Source of the DNA: Rebecca billardiae RCC1528
Taxonomy: Eukaryota; Haptophyta
NCBI GenBank assembly: GCA_965240325.2
Contig: OZ251249.1
Coordinates: 930,001-994,000, forward strand
Length of the DNA: 64,000 bases
Reading direction: 5' to 3'
Shown one piece after another: positions 31,574 through 41,212 of this stretch (positions are counted from its first letter, which is position 1; each line of letters opens with the position of its first letter). The notes below the pieces were generated by a model, which was not told the DNA's origin, ran no database searches, and saw only the letters and a program-made list of their open reading frames with translations. The translations under genes were made by a program, and so were the position numbers.

Positions 31574-33797
31574 TACAACTATAGCAGACAGGTTGCACGG
31601 AAAAATGACCGCCCGCGACTGACAGATGTTACATTCCCAGTGGACGCGACCTGTCCACCCGTCTTTCGGTACATGGCGCCGTCGCCGTGCGCTCGGAAGC
31701 GGCGCGCGCTCTCGCGCGCTGCACGATGCCCGCTGTTGCGGGTGCAGCGCGCCACTCCGCGCCTCGATCGGCCTCTTCCTGCTTGAGTAGCATGTACCGA
31801 AAGTCAACCACCCTTGAGCTCCAATCGCGACATCGCGCAGCCGCGCGGCACGTTCACGTGGCATCTGAGTCGCAGAGGGCAGCAGAGCAGGCCGTCTCAG
31901 CCTGGAAGAGTTCCAGGCCCGGTGTGAAGAGAGGTAGCAATGCAAGGTGGATACGTGCCATGCACATCGCAGTCTGGCCGCACACGACGTTCGCAGCCTA
32001 CGACTCGCGCGTGCGTGCTTGCGCTCGGCCACGTCCATGCATCAGCTGTGCATGCATTGGATGGAGCGCGCGCGCGACTGGTCTTGCACATCACGTTGCG
32101 CAGCAACAGTCGCGGGAGGAGACACGCGACACTCATAGAATGCGACAACCTTGCAATGTTCATCCAGCGCGTGTTGGTGAGGGTCGAAAAGCTGGCGGCG
32201 GCTACCTCTCAATCGCTCGGTTGCACTTGATGGTGCATGCGCGCCGGCCGGAGCGCTGAAGTGTCAGAGTCGTGGCATGCTCGAGGCTCTTGGATGAGGA
32301 GATGGCCGCTACGCAGTCCGTCTATGTCGTCAGCATGAAGAACGGCATCCACGCACGACGCCTCTCGAACGCACACGTGCTTCCGCGCTGTGACACGCAT
32401 CGACAAGAACTGCTCGGCAGGCTGACGAGGCACCACGCCTCACTCACGCCCAAGAACAGCAGGGCGAGTGCTAAGGAGCGGGCGAAGGAAGCTGTCACTC
32501 GCTGCGGCAAGGACGCTCTTACTGTACGAATGGTCAGTGAGCCCTACATAGCCTTCTTTGTCTCGCGTGAGCGCAGCACCAAGGGTGAGGCGCGAGGTGT
32601 TGCGCAGACGGTCGCACAGGCTCACGTAGACAGCTCGATGGTGATCATCGAAAGCCTCTATCGAGTGTTCAGATGCAGAGCGCGTGCGTACACCGAGCAG
32701 GAGCTGACGACCTACATGCTATCATGCCACGCGTGGATCTCCCCGCCGGCCCACAAGTCGCTGACGACTTACTGTCGAACTCGAATGCTCGCGCGCGGCA
32801 CTGCTGGCGAAGGCTGCACTCGTCGACGAGCTCGGTCCGATCATGACGGTTTGCCATACTGCGCGTGGTGACGGGCGTTGGCGGGCTCGAGGCGGATGGC
32901 GCGGGCGGTGTGAAGCAGATAGAGCCGGGCGTGTGCGCTCGCTCCGAGACGCGTCGAAGGGAGGACTGTCTCCAGCTGCCTGATGATCCTGGTCGAGAGG
33001 GTGATGCTGCTGTGGCTTTGCCGTCTCATCACGCGACGTGTGCTGGGATGATGACAGTCACTGCCGACGGCGAGGGTGTCCCGGCTGTGCTAGCTCAAGG
33101 GATGTAGCGCACGCGGACAAGTCCTGACGACACGCGCATTCAGCTAGTCATCATGCGGGGCTGCATCGACACGCGAGGCGCGCGCCACCCACGAGCGGCG
33201 AGTGGGCGGGCGCCATCCTTCAGAGGCGCCGTCTCTGAGAAATGTAACACCAAGGACAGTTTCCTGTGCAACCTGTCAGCATTAATTCCGTAGTAGTATT
33301 CGATGCCGCGCGGTAGTCGACTGCTACGGTGATGACCGGCTGATGACGACGCGATGAGGAGTAGCACTGGCACTCGGCTGAGCCTGAGGGCGGCGATGAG
33401 GCTCAACTCTGCGGCTCTGCGCAATGCCGCCGTGCTGAGTGCGTGCCCGCGACAAGTTTTCCGGCGCGGCCAGCTGCCGAGTGGCCGCGGCCGGTCGGAG
33501 TGATGCTGATTCCGGGCCCGGGGCCGGGCTGCCGGCGGCTCATCGGGCGCGCGGTAGCAACATGCGCGATGATGCTCGAATGATCACACTGCGGAGAGTC
33601 GTCGGATGGACGCTGTCCGGGATGCCCCTTGGCCTTGCCATCGCCTGATTCTGATCGCCCACGACTGAGCGACGGCGGCCCGAAGTTGGCGTTGCAGCAG
33701 CAGGCCCAGGGCCTGGCGTCGGAGCAGGGCGGCTCCGACAGGGCAGACAGGGCAGCCCGCGCGGGCTGCGCACGGCGCCGCCCCCGCGGCGCGAGGC
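31574..33797. other. Intergenic region with one weak open frame
   Basis: Moderate GC content. The 199-codon plus frame at 32272-32871 (contains VYVVSMKNGIHARRL and SMVIIESLYRVFRCRARAY) is the longest plausible frame, but it has no known motif and may be chance or an old element. Nothing else recognised. Confidence 0.4.
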
Positions 33798-34226
33798 TCA
33801 GGGCATGGACATGTCGAAAAGGCCGGCGTCATCCGCGCCCTCGCCCTCCGCCGCGCGCGCGCCGTCGCTGCTGAAGCCGGCAGGCAGGTCGGCGGGCACG
33901 CCGCTGCCGGTTGGCGCGGCACCTGGATCCTCCAGGAAGGGTAGGTCCATGCCGGCTTGTCTCCCGGCCGCTCGTGCGCGTGGCTCTCCCCGCAGGGGGA
34001 CGGCGGGTGTGCGGCGCAGTGGCGGCTCCACGTCCGAACGGACAGGCGCGCCCGGCACGCTCGCGGCGTGGTCGACGAAGCCGTGCTCGAGGACGGCGAC
34101 CGCGTGGCCGGGGGGCTTGCTCACGCGCGCGGGGCCGGTGAGCACGAGCACCACGGCGAAGACGACGAGGACGCCCAGGCAGCAGCCGGGCACCAGGCTG
34201 CTGGGGCGTTGGCGGCTGAGCCCCAT
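33798..34226 (-). CDS. Small single-pass membrane protein, unidentified
   Basis: 142 residues from the ATG at 34226. The N-terminus MGLSRQRPSSL is followed by a strong membrane segment, CCLGVLVVFAVVLVLTG (residues about 15-31). The rest is hydrophilic, ends in an acidic tail (EGEGADDAGLFDMSMP) and has no known motif. The composition is less repetitive than the shadow frames nearby. No family recognised. It lies downstream of the nitroreductase-like gene on the same strand. Confidence 0.45.
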   Translation of the reverse strand: MGLSRQRPSSLVPGCCLGVLVVFAVVLVLTGPARVSKPPGHAVAVLEHGFVDHAASVPGAPVRSDVEPPLRRTPAVPLRGEPRARAAGRQAGMDLPFLEDPGAAPTGSGVPADLPAGFSSDGARAAEGEGADDAGLFDMSMP

Positions 34227-34536
34227 GCTGACGGCACAAGCCCGCGGGAGCGGCTCATCGGAGCCACACCCTCGCCTCCCGTCGTCGGCTTGGGCAACGC
34301 ACGCGCGTTCTTCAGTTTGGCTGGTCAGTATCGGCTTGAGAGTGATTCACCTTGATGGTGACGACACGATTACAGTACGACTGTACAATCGAATCGAGTG
34401 TGCAGTCGGCTCGTGCACACTGCACAGCTACCTCAGCTACAGTAGGCTCAGCGAGCGCGGGCGCGCTGCCGGCGGCGCACCCCTGTCACGCACCGCGTGC
34501 GCGCATCGCCACCACCGGCCGCCACAGCCCCAGCGG
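34227..34536. other. Intergenic spacer
   Basis: About 310 bases between two minus-strand genes; the middle (34330-34450) is less GC-rich. No feature recognised. Confidence 0.5.
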
Positions 34537-35388
34537 TCAGGCCGCCGCCGGCTCGAGCGGCGGCGCCGCCCCGCCCTCCTGCGGCCCGCCGCCGTCCTGC
34601 GCAAACGGCCGGCCAAAGCCGTCGGCTCGGAAGAGCTCCGCCAGGGGGAAACGGCCCGCGCGCGGCCGCGCGGCGGCGTCGGGCGTGGCGTAGCCGATGG
34701 CGATGGCGCAGGGGATGGCGTAGCGGCGCGGTATGCCCAGCGCGCGGCGCACGCGCCGCTCGTCCAGCCCCTCCATCGGCAGGCTCGCCAGCCCCTCCTC
34801 CGCGGCCGCCAGCATCAGAGTCTGCGCGGCGAGCATCGTCGACTTGACCGCCCACGTCTCCGGGGTGGAGAGCTTGGGCACGGCGCGGAAGAGGCCGACG
34901 AGGAGCATCGCCAGCCGCTTCGCCACGAACATCGGCCAGCGCACCCAGCCCCAGCGGTACCCCGACGCGAACAGCGACACATAGAAGGGCAGCTTACCCA
35001 CGTACTCGGCGGGCGCGCCGGACGCGCGCGCGAGCTCGGCGGCGGCGGGCACGCGGTGGGAGGAGCGCAGGTCGGCGGCGAAGACGGCGACGAGCGGGGC
35101 CTCACGCACGCGCTCGCCGTTCGCCGCGAGCATCCCGCGCGCCAGCGCCTCGCGCGCGCCGCCCTCCTGCACGAGCACGCACGCCCACGGCTGCACGTTG
35201 AAGGACGACGGCGCGAGCGCGGTCGTGGCGGCGAGCGAGCGCACGAGCTCGGGCGCGATGGGGCGGGACGGGTCGAAGCGCTTGCACGCGTACCGCGCGC
35301 GCGCCGCCGCGGCGACCGAGCCCGGCGCGGCGCCGCCTCGCGCCGCGAGCGCCGCGAGCGCGACGAGCCGGAGCGCGCGGCGCAGCAT
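34537..35388 (-). CDS. Nitroreductase-family (FMN-dependent) oxidoreductase with N-terminal targeting signal
   Basis: Single exon, 283 residues, ATG at 35388. The N-terminus LRRALRLVALAALAARGGAA is signal- or transit-like. The body follows the nitroreductase fold: RYACKRFDPSRPI, the R...R.F...P.. start that binds FMN phosphate; LAPSSFNVQPWACVLVQ, the P.S.N.QPW flavin-contact segment; VKSTMLAAQTLMLAAAEEGL and LPMEGLDERRVRRALGIP, the A.E.G..S.PM.G block; and AIPCAIAIGYATPDA near the end. These enzymes reduce nitro, quinone or enone groups with NAD(P)H as dimers. A WVRWPMFVAKRLAMLLVG segment suggests membrane proximity. The physiological substrate is unknown. It diverges from the ABC1 kinase gene with 238 bases between starts. 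Confidence 0.88.
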   Translation of the reverse strand: MLRRALRLVALAALAARGGAAPGSVAAAARARYACKRFDPSRPIAPELVRSLAATTALAPSSFNVQPWACVLVQEGGAREALARGMLAANGERVREAPLVAVFAADLRSSHRVPAAAELARASGAPAEYVGKLPFYVSLFASGYRWGWVRWPMFVAKRLAMLLVGLFRAVPKLSTPETWAVKSTMLAAQTLMLAAAEEGLASLPMEGLDERRVRRALGIPRRYAIPCAIAIGYATPDAAARPRAGRFPLAELFRADGFGRPFAQDGGGPQEGGAAPPLEPAAA

Positions 35389-35626
35389 GGCGGCCTCGTG
35401 TTTGGCGGAGATGGCAGACGATGGCAGACTGATCCGCAGATGCCGATCGAAAAATCGCGCAGGCAGCCTCTGCATCAGGTCATTCGCGCTCGTAATTATG
35501 CCGGCGGCCTTGCTGATGCCAAAGAAATAAAGGGGGGTTTGCTGATGCCAAGGTGCTGCGGTGGGCTGCCGCTGCGCCCAGTGGCCACGCGGTGCGCCTT
35601 GCAGCGGGGTATCAGCTGATTGCGCG
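35389..35626. promoter_or_regulatory. Divergent promoter region of nitroreductase and ABC1 kinase genes
   Basis: 238 bases between opposite start codons. It includes a short duplicated segment (TTGCTGATGCCAA near 35511 and 35539) and an AAATAAAGGGG run. It suggests possible co-expression but proves nothing. Confidence 0.5.
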
Positions 35627-38600
35627 ATGACGCCACGACTCGTGCTCGCCCTCGCCGCGCTCGCGCTTAGCGCGGGCGGCGCGCGCGGCTTCCACGCGCC
35701 GCGCCCGGCCCGGCACGCCACGCGCACCCGCCTCGGCGCGGCGCCGCTCGCCATGGTCGCGACCGGCACGGCCGCGGCCAACGGCACCGCCGCGGGCGGC
35801 GCGATCGGCGCGGCCGACCTGACGACCGCGTCGTCGATGGCGATGGAGGTGGTCTCGGCGACGCCCTTCTCGCCGCGCGCGGGCGCGAAGCCGCGCACGC
35901 CGCGCAAGTCCCTCCCGCGCCGCGTCGTCGGCGCGATCGGCGGCGTGCTCACCGCGCCCTTCCGCGCGCTGCGGCTGCTCGGCGCGGCGCGCACGGCGGC
36001 GGGCGAGGCGCGCGGGCTGCTGGACGAGGCGTGCGCGATCGACGGCGACGCGGGCGAGTGCGCCGACGCGAGCGCGTACCGCTCGGGCCTCGGCGAGATG
36101 CGCCGCCTCGTGAGCAGCACGCTCGGCGCCGCCTTTGGCCGCGGCGCCGACGCGCGCTCTGCGGACGACGACGCGGGCTTTGCGATGCAGGCGGGCTGGG
36201 AGCAGCGGGGGCAGGGGTCGGCGTTCCGCCGGACGATCGAGGTGTGGCGCTTCCTGCTCTCGGCGGTGCTGCGCGTCGTCAAGGCCTCGCGCCTCTCCAA
36301 GAAGGGCGTGCCGGACGCGGACGTCTCAGCCGCCAAGACGAAGGTGTGGGCCGCGCCGCGCGCCAGCGAGCGCCGCGCGCGCGCGCCGGCCGCGGGGGGA
36401 CGGGCGCCGATGCCGCGCGGCCGCTGGCTGCTGGCGGCGCGCGTGCGTGCGCGCGCGGCGAGGAGGAGGGTCGGCGCCACGCGCGGGGCGTGCTCGCTGC
36501 GAGCGCGTGGCGTGTGCACGCACACTCGGCGCGCCGCGCGGGCGGCGCGCGCTCGCGCCCGCGCGCTGCGCGCTCTCGCCTTCCGCCCACGCGGTGGCGC
36601 CGCGCGGGCTGCGCCCCCCGCCCCGCCCCCCGTCGGCGCAGGCGGCGGAGTACATCCGCGACGGGCTGCTGCAGCTCGGGCCGACGTTCATCAAGCTCGG
36701 CCAGGTCATCTCCACGCGCACCGACGTGCTCGACGCCGAGTACATCGCCGTGCTGCGCTCGCTACAGGACGACGTGCCCGGCTTCAGCGGCGAGCGCGCC
36801 AAGAGTATTGTGAGTAAGGAGCTGGGGCAGCCGTGGGAGCGCACGTTCGACTCGTTCGAGGACGCGCCGATCGCCGCCGCGTCGCTCGGGCAGGTGCGCG
36901 CGCGCGTGCGCGCGTGCGCGCGCGTGCGCGCGCTCGGGCGTGGCGCGGGCGGCGTGCGCGCGGCCCTCACGGCAAGGGGGTTCACGGCGGCTGCGCGCGC
37001 GGCCGCGCTGCGCTGCTTGCTTGATGCGCGCGCGCGGCGGCGGCGCCGCGCTGGCTCGCAGGTGCACTCGGCCGTGCTCAACGGCACGCGCGTGGCGGTG
37101 AAGGTGCAGCGCGCGGGGCTGAAGGAGCTCTTCGACCTCGACCTGAAGAACCTCAAGGCACGCCGCAGAGCGCGCGGCGCCGCCGCCCTCCGCGCGCGGC
37201 CGGCCAGCGCGCGCGGTCAGATCGCGCGCGCGCGCCGTCGGGTGGCGCGCCGCTCAGCCGCGCCGCCGCCGCTCGCCCCGGGCTGCGCGCGCGTGCGCGC
37301 GCAGGTGCTCGCCAAGCTGCTCGACAAGTTCGACCCGAAGACCGACGGCGCCGACCGCGAGTGGGCCGCCATCTACGACGAGTCCGCCAGATTGCTCTAT
37401 CTCGAGATCGACTACCTCAACGAGGCGCGCAACACGCTGCGCTTTGCCAAGAACTTTGAGGCGCAGCGCGACACGGTGCGCGTGCCGCAGGTGTACCTGG
37501 AGTACTCGACGCCGCGCGTGCTCACGATGGAGTACGTGCAGGGGTACAAGCTCACCGAGGTGGCCAAGGTGCGCGCGCCGCACACCGCGCGCGCCGCCCG
37601 CCAGCGTTGGGGCGCGCGCGCGCTCGCGCGCGCGCGCGCGTGCGCGCGTGTGCGCGCGTGTGCGCGCGTGTGCGCGTGTGCGCGTGTGCGCGTGCGCGCG
37701 TGTGCGCGTGCGCGCCCGCCTCCAGCGCTCTCAGCCTGCCAGCTGCGCGGCTGCCCCGCCCTCGCCCCGCCGCCAGCTCGAGTCCCTCGGCCTCGACCGC
37801 TCCCGCCTCGCCAAGAGCGTGGCGGAGACCTTCCTGCAGCAGCTGCTGCGAGACGGGTACTTCCACTGCGACCCGCACCCCGGCAACCTGGTGGCTGACG
37901 CGCAGGGCAGGCTGGTCTTCTACGACTTTGTGCGCGCGGGGAGAAGGGAGGGGCCGGGCGGGCGCGCGGGCGGGCGGGCTGGCGGGTGTGCGGGTGGGGA
38001 GGGGCGCTGAGCGGCCGTCATCCGCCCCGCGCGCGGCTGCGCCGTGCCCCGCGAACGCGCGCCGCTCAGCCGCGCCGCCCGCGCCGCGCCCGCCGCCGCC
38101 ACCGCCTCCACTCGCCTTCGCCTTGGCTCGCCTTCGCCTTGGCCGTCGCCTCTGGCCGCCCGCTCGGCCCCTCGCCTCTGCTCAGGGGATGATGGACGAG
38201 CTGAGCCCGGGCGTGCGCGACGGCTTCCGCGAGTTCTGCTTCGCGCTCTTCGGCGGCGGCCCGTACATCTCCGACGCGCAGCTCGCCGCCAGCGCCAAGC
38301 GGCTGGTCGAGGCGATCGCGCAGATGGGCGTGCTCTCGCGGTCCGCGGACGCGCTCGCGGTCGAAAAGCTTGCGCGCTATTTCATCCGGAGCTTCAAGGA
38401 CGCGCAGCTGGGGAAGGGGCGGTCGAACATCAAGAGCACGCTGGGCAACGACCTGCGCACGCTCACCGACGAGAACGTCTTCCGCTTCCCCTCCACCTTC
38501 ACCTTCGTCTTCCGCGCGTTCGCCTCGATCGACGGCATCGGCAAGGGGCTGGACGAATCCTTCGACCTCGGCCAGCTGGCGCAGGTGCGGGGGAGGGCGC

Positions 38601-39262
38601 GGGGCTGGGCGCGGGGTAAGGCGCACGGGGCCGAGGGGGCGGTCGCGCTGACGCGCTCGGCGCCGCCCTCCCCATCCGCCGCGCCGCCCCGTGCCGCGTG
38701 TGCCACGCGCGTGTGCACGTGTCGCGCGTGCGCACGTGTCTCGTCGGGTGCGCGCGTCGTCGGGTGCGCGCCGTGTGTGCCGCGCGGCCCCCAGCCGTTC
38801 ATCGAGGAGCTGACGGCGTCGTCCTCGACCGCGCTGGACAAGTTCGGCGCGGCGACGGGCCTCAACGTCGCCGACATCTCCTCCGCCGTGCAGTCGCCGC
38901 GCAAGGTCGCGTACCTCGAGCGCACCGTGCGTGCGATGGAGCAGGGCTCCCTCAAGATCCGCGTGCGCTCGCTCGAGAACGAGCGCGCGCTCGAGCGGCT
39001 GGCGGCGCAGCAGGCGACGACGCAGGCGGCGGTGCTCGCGGCGGTCGCGCTGAACGCCGCCGCCGCCGTGCCCGTCGCCGCGCTCACCTACGCGCTGTAC
39101 GCCGCCGCCGGCGCGTTTGGCGCGCAGGCCGCCAAGTGCGCGCTGTCCGTCCAAAAGATCGACAAGAAGAACGCGCAGTTCGTCGCGCCGGCGTTCGAGA
39201 ACACGCGGCCGGGCGGGGTGGACGAGGGCGAGGCCGTCGATGCGGAGGTCGTCGCCGACTGA
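35627..39262 (+). CDS. Plastid-targeted ABC1/UbiB-type atypical kinase (ABC1K)
   Basis: Seven exons close exactly in phase 0: 35627-36343, 36642-36893, 37062-37157, 37305-37568, 37777-37929, 38186-38584, 38795-39262; 782 residues. Intron 3 has a GC donor (CTCAAG|GCACGC). The N-terminus MTPRLVLALAALALSAGGAR then GFHAPRPARHATR is a signal peptide with a Phe-led transit peptide, as in secondary plastids. ABC1 motifs: GPTFIKLGQVISTRTDVL (KxGQ), APIAAASLGQVHSAVL (Ala-rich loop), GTRVAVKVQRAG (VAVK lysine), YLEIDYLNEARN (ExD), YFHCDPHPGNLV (catalytic Asp and Asn) and YDFG, split by intron 5. A C-terminal hydrophobic segment (AVLAAVALNAAAAVPVAAL) may be membrane-associated. ABC1Ks regulate prenylquinone and lipid metabolism in plastoglobules; the exact target is unknown. 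Confidence 0.95.
37617..37712. repeat. (GTGCGC)n-type purine-pyrimidine repeat in ABC1K intron 4
   Basis: Alternating purine-pyrimidine run of GCGC and GTGCGC units over about 95 bases, downstream of the intron 4 donor. Similar GT/GC runs occur in introns 2 and 6 of this gene. Confidence 0.8.
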
Positions 39263-39338
39263 CGGCGCGCGTCGCAATGGTGTGAACCCGTAGCCACGGG
39301 GCGGGCGCTCGTCACCTTGCCCGCCATCGACCATCGTT

Positions 39339-41087
39339 ATGAATCCGTTAAGCATCGTCCGGAAACGCCGCCCGGTCAGCCCGGGACCGCGGACCGGCGC
39401 GGCGAAAGGAACGAATCCCGCTTTCCGCTTGAAGCGCCCGGCCGCGGGCCGGCCTTCTTCCCGGCAGCCTGGTGGGGCGGCCGCCCGGCAGCATCAAATG
39501 GAACGCCGGCGCCGCGCGAGACGCCCGACGGCGGCGGCGACGGCCGGCGTGGCGCGCGTGGAGGAGCACGCTGGGCTGCAGCTGGCCGACCTGCCGCCCG
39601 AGCTGCTCGAGCGCATCGTCGCGCTCGTCGGCGCGCCGCGCGACCTCGCGCGCGCGAACGCGGCTTCGCGCCTCTTCCGAGGCGGCGGCCGCCGCCGCTC
39701 GGCGGTGGAGCACGCGCTGCGCGAGCGCTCGCGCGCGCGGGGGCACCACGCCGCGCTGCCGTCCACGCTGCCCCCCGACGTGCGCAGCTGGACTGAGGAG
39801 CTCTTCCTCCGCGAGGCCCTCCTGCGCCGCGCGGCCGCGCACGCGCTCGTCGCAGTTGCAGGCGGCCACGGCAACGCTCCGTTCAGCGCGTGCGTGGACG
39901 GGGGCGGCGGGCTGCACACGTGCGGCGAGCAGCGCACGTTCGTCGGCGCGGGCGAGGGCGTGCACTACACCGCGCCGCTCGCGCTCGGCCACCCGCACCT
40001 GCGCGGCGCGCCAGTGCGCGCGCCGACGCGCGTCGCGTCGCTGGCCGGCGTGCGCGTGCGCGCCGTCGCGGCGGGCAGCCGCCACCTGCTCGCGCTGGGC
40101 GAGGAGGGCGCGGTGTACGCGTGCGGCGCGAACGACGCGGGGCAGCTCGGCCTCGGTGACACCGACGCGCGGCCCACCTTCGCGCGCCTCGCGCCGCCGC
40201 GCGGCGCGGCCGCCGAGCGCGCGGGGGCAGCCATGCTGACGGGGGCAGCCATGCTGACTCCCTTTGTGGCCGTGGCGGCGGGCGCCGACCACAGCGTGGC
40301 GCTGTGCGCCGGCGGCGGCGCGTACAGCTGGGGGGACAACTGCTTCGGCCAGCTGGGGCACGGCGACACGGAGGAGCGCTGGGCGCCCACGCGCGTGCAC
40401 GCGCTCCGAGCCGTGCGCGTCGCCGCCGCCTCGGCCGGGCTGCTACACACGCTGCTGCTGTGCGCGGCCGCGGGGCCAGCGTACCCGCATTACTCAGTCT
40501 ACTCGTGCGGGTACGGCGTGTACGGGCGGCTCGGCCACGGCGACGAGCAGGAGCAGCACACGCCGCGGCGGGTGGAGGCGCTGGCGGGTGTGCGCGCGGT
40601 GCACGTGAGCGCGGGGCCGCGGCACAGCCTCGCCCTCGACCAAGCGGGCCGCGTCCATTCCTTCGGCGATGGCGGCCATGGCTGCCTGGGACACGGCGCG
40701 CCCGGCGCGCCCCAGCTCGTGCCGCGCGCCGTCGACGCGCTCGCTGCCGTGCGCGCGGTGCGCGCGGCGGTCGGGTACGGCTCGAGCGCCGCCGTGGGCG
40801 AGGACGGCAGCGTGCACACCCTCGGGATCAACAGCTACGGCCAGCTCGGCCTTGGGCACGCCGCGCCGGCGCCGAGCCCGCAGCGCGTGGGCGCGCTCGC
40901 GCACGCGCGCGTGCTGGGCGTCTCGCTCGGGTACACGCACGCGCTGTTCGTGACGGCGGACGGGGGCGTGCACTCGAGCGGCGAGCAGTCGGGCGCGCTC
41001 GGGCACGGCGTGGGGATGGGCGCGGGGCTCGCCGACCTCGCCACGCCCGCGCGCATCGCGCAGCTCCCGCCGCTGCAGCGCGCGTGA
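39339..41087 (+). CDS. F-box plus RCC1-repeat protein
   Basis: Single exon, 582 residues, ATG at 39339; a second in-frame ATG at 39498 is the alternative start. An F-box-like segment, LQLADLPPELLERIVALVGA, lies at residues about 80-99. It is followed by at least six RCC1 blades, each with the G.L..G....GQLG.G..... pattern: VYACGANDAGQLGLGDTD, AYSWGDNCFGQLGHGDTEER, VYSCGYGVYGRLGHGDEQEQ, VHSFGDGGHGCLGHGAP, VHTLGINSYGQLGLGHA, VHSSGEQSGALGHGVG. RCC1 propellers bind partners or nucleotide-exchange substrates; with an F-box this suggests an SCF ubiquitin-ligase adaptor (inference). A paralogue with the same layout starts at 63025. It lies 76 bases after the ABC1K stop, on the same strand, and 125 bases before an element D copy. 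Confidence 0.92.
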   Translation: MNPLSIVRKRRPVSPGPRTGAAKGTNPAFRLKRPAAGRPSSRQPGGAAARQHQMERRRRARRPTAAATAGVARVEEHAGLQLADLPPELLERIVALVGAPRDLARANAASRLFRGGGRRRSAVEHALRERSRARGHHAALPSTLPPDVRSWTEELFLREALLRRAAAHALVAVAGGHGNAPFSACVDGGGGLHTCGEQRTFVGAGEGVHYTAPLALGHPHLRGAPVRAPTRVASLAGVRVRAVAAGSRHLLALGEEGAVYACGANDAGQLGLGDTDARPTFARLAPPRGAAAERAGAAMLTGAAMLTPFVAVAAGADHSVALCAGGGAYSWGDNCFGQLGHGDTEERWAPTRVHALRAVRVAAASAGLLHTLLLCAAAGPAYPHYSVYSCGYGVYGRLGHGDEQEQHTPRRVEALAGVRAVHVSAGPRHSLALDQAGRVHSFGDGGHGCLGHGAPGAPQLVPRAVDALAAVRAVRAAVGYGSSAAVGEDGSVHTLGINSYGQLGLGHAAPAPSPQRVGALAHARVLGVSLGYTHALFVTADGGVHSSGEQSGALGHGVGMGAGLADLATPARIAQLPPLQRA

Positions 41088-41212
41088 CGCGCCGCCCGGC
41101 CTGACGATGAGGCTCCGCCCGATGAGCGTCGTGGCATGCAATGGGCAGCAGGCGTGGCGAGGGCGGAGGGCGGCCGCGGCACGTTGAAGCATACTCTTTA
41201 GTCAACTGTATA

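Noticed and set aside
32272-32871. 199-codon plus frame as a gene
   Set aside because: No known motif, no paralogue in the window and located in a transposon-rich stretch; mentioned only as a weak frame.
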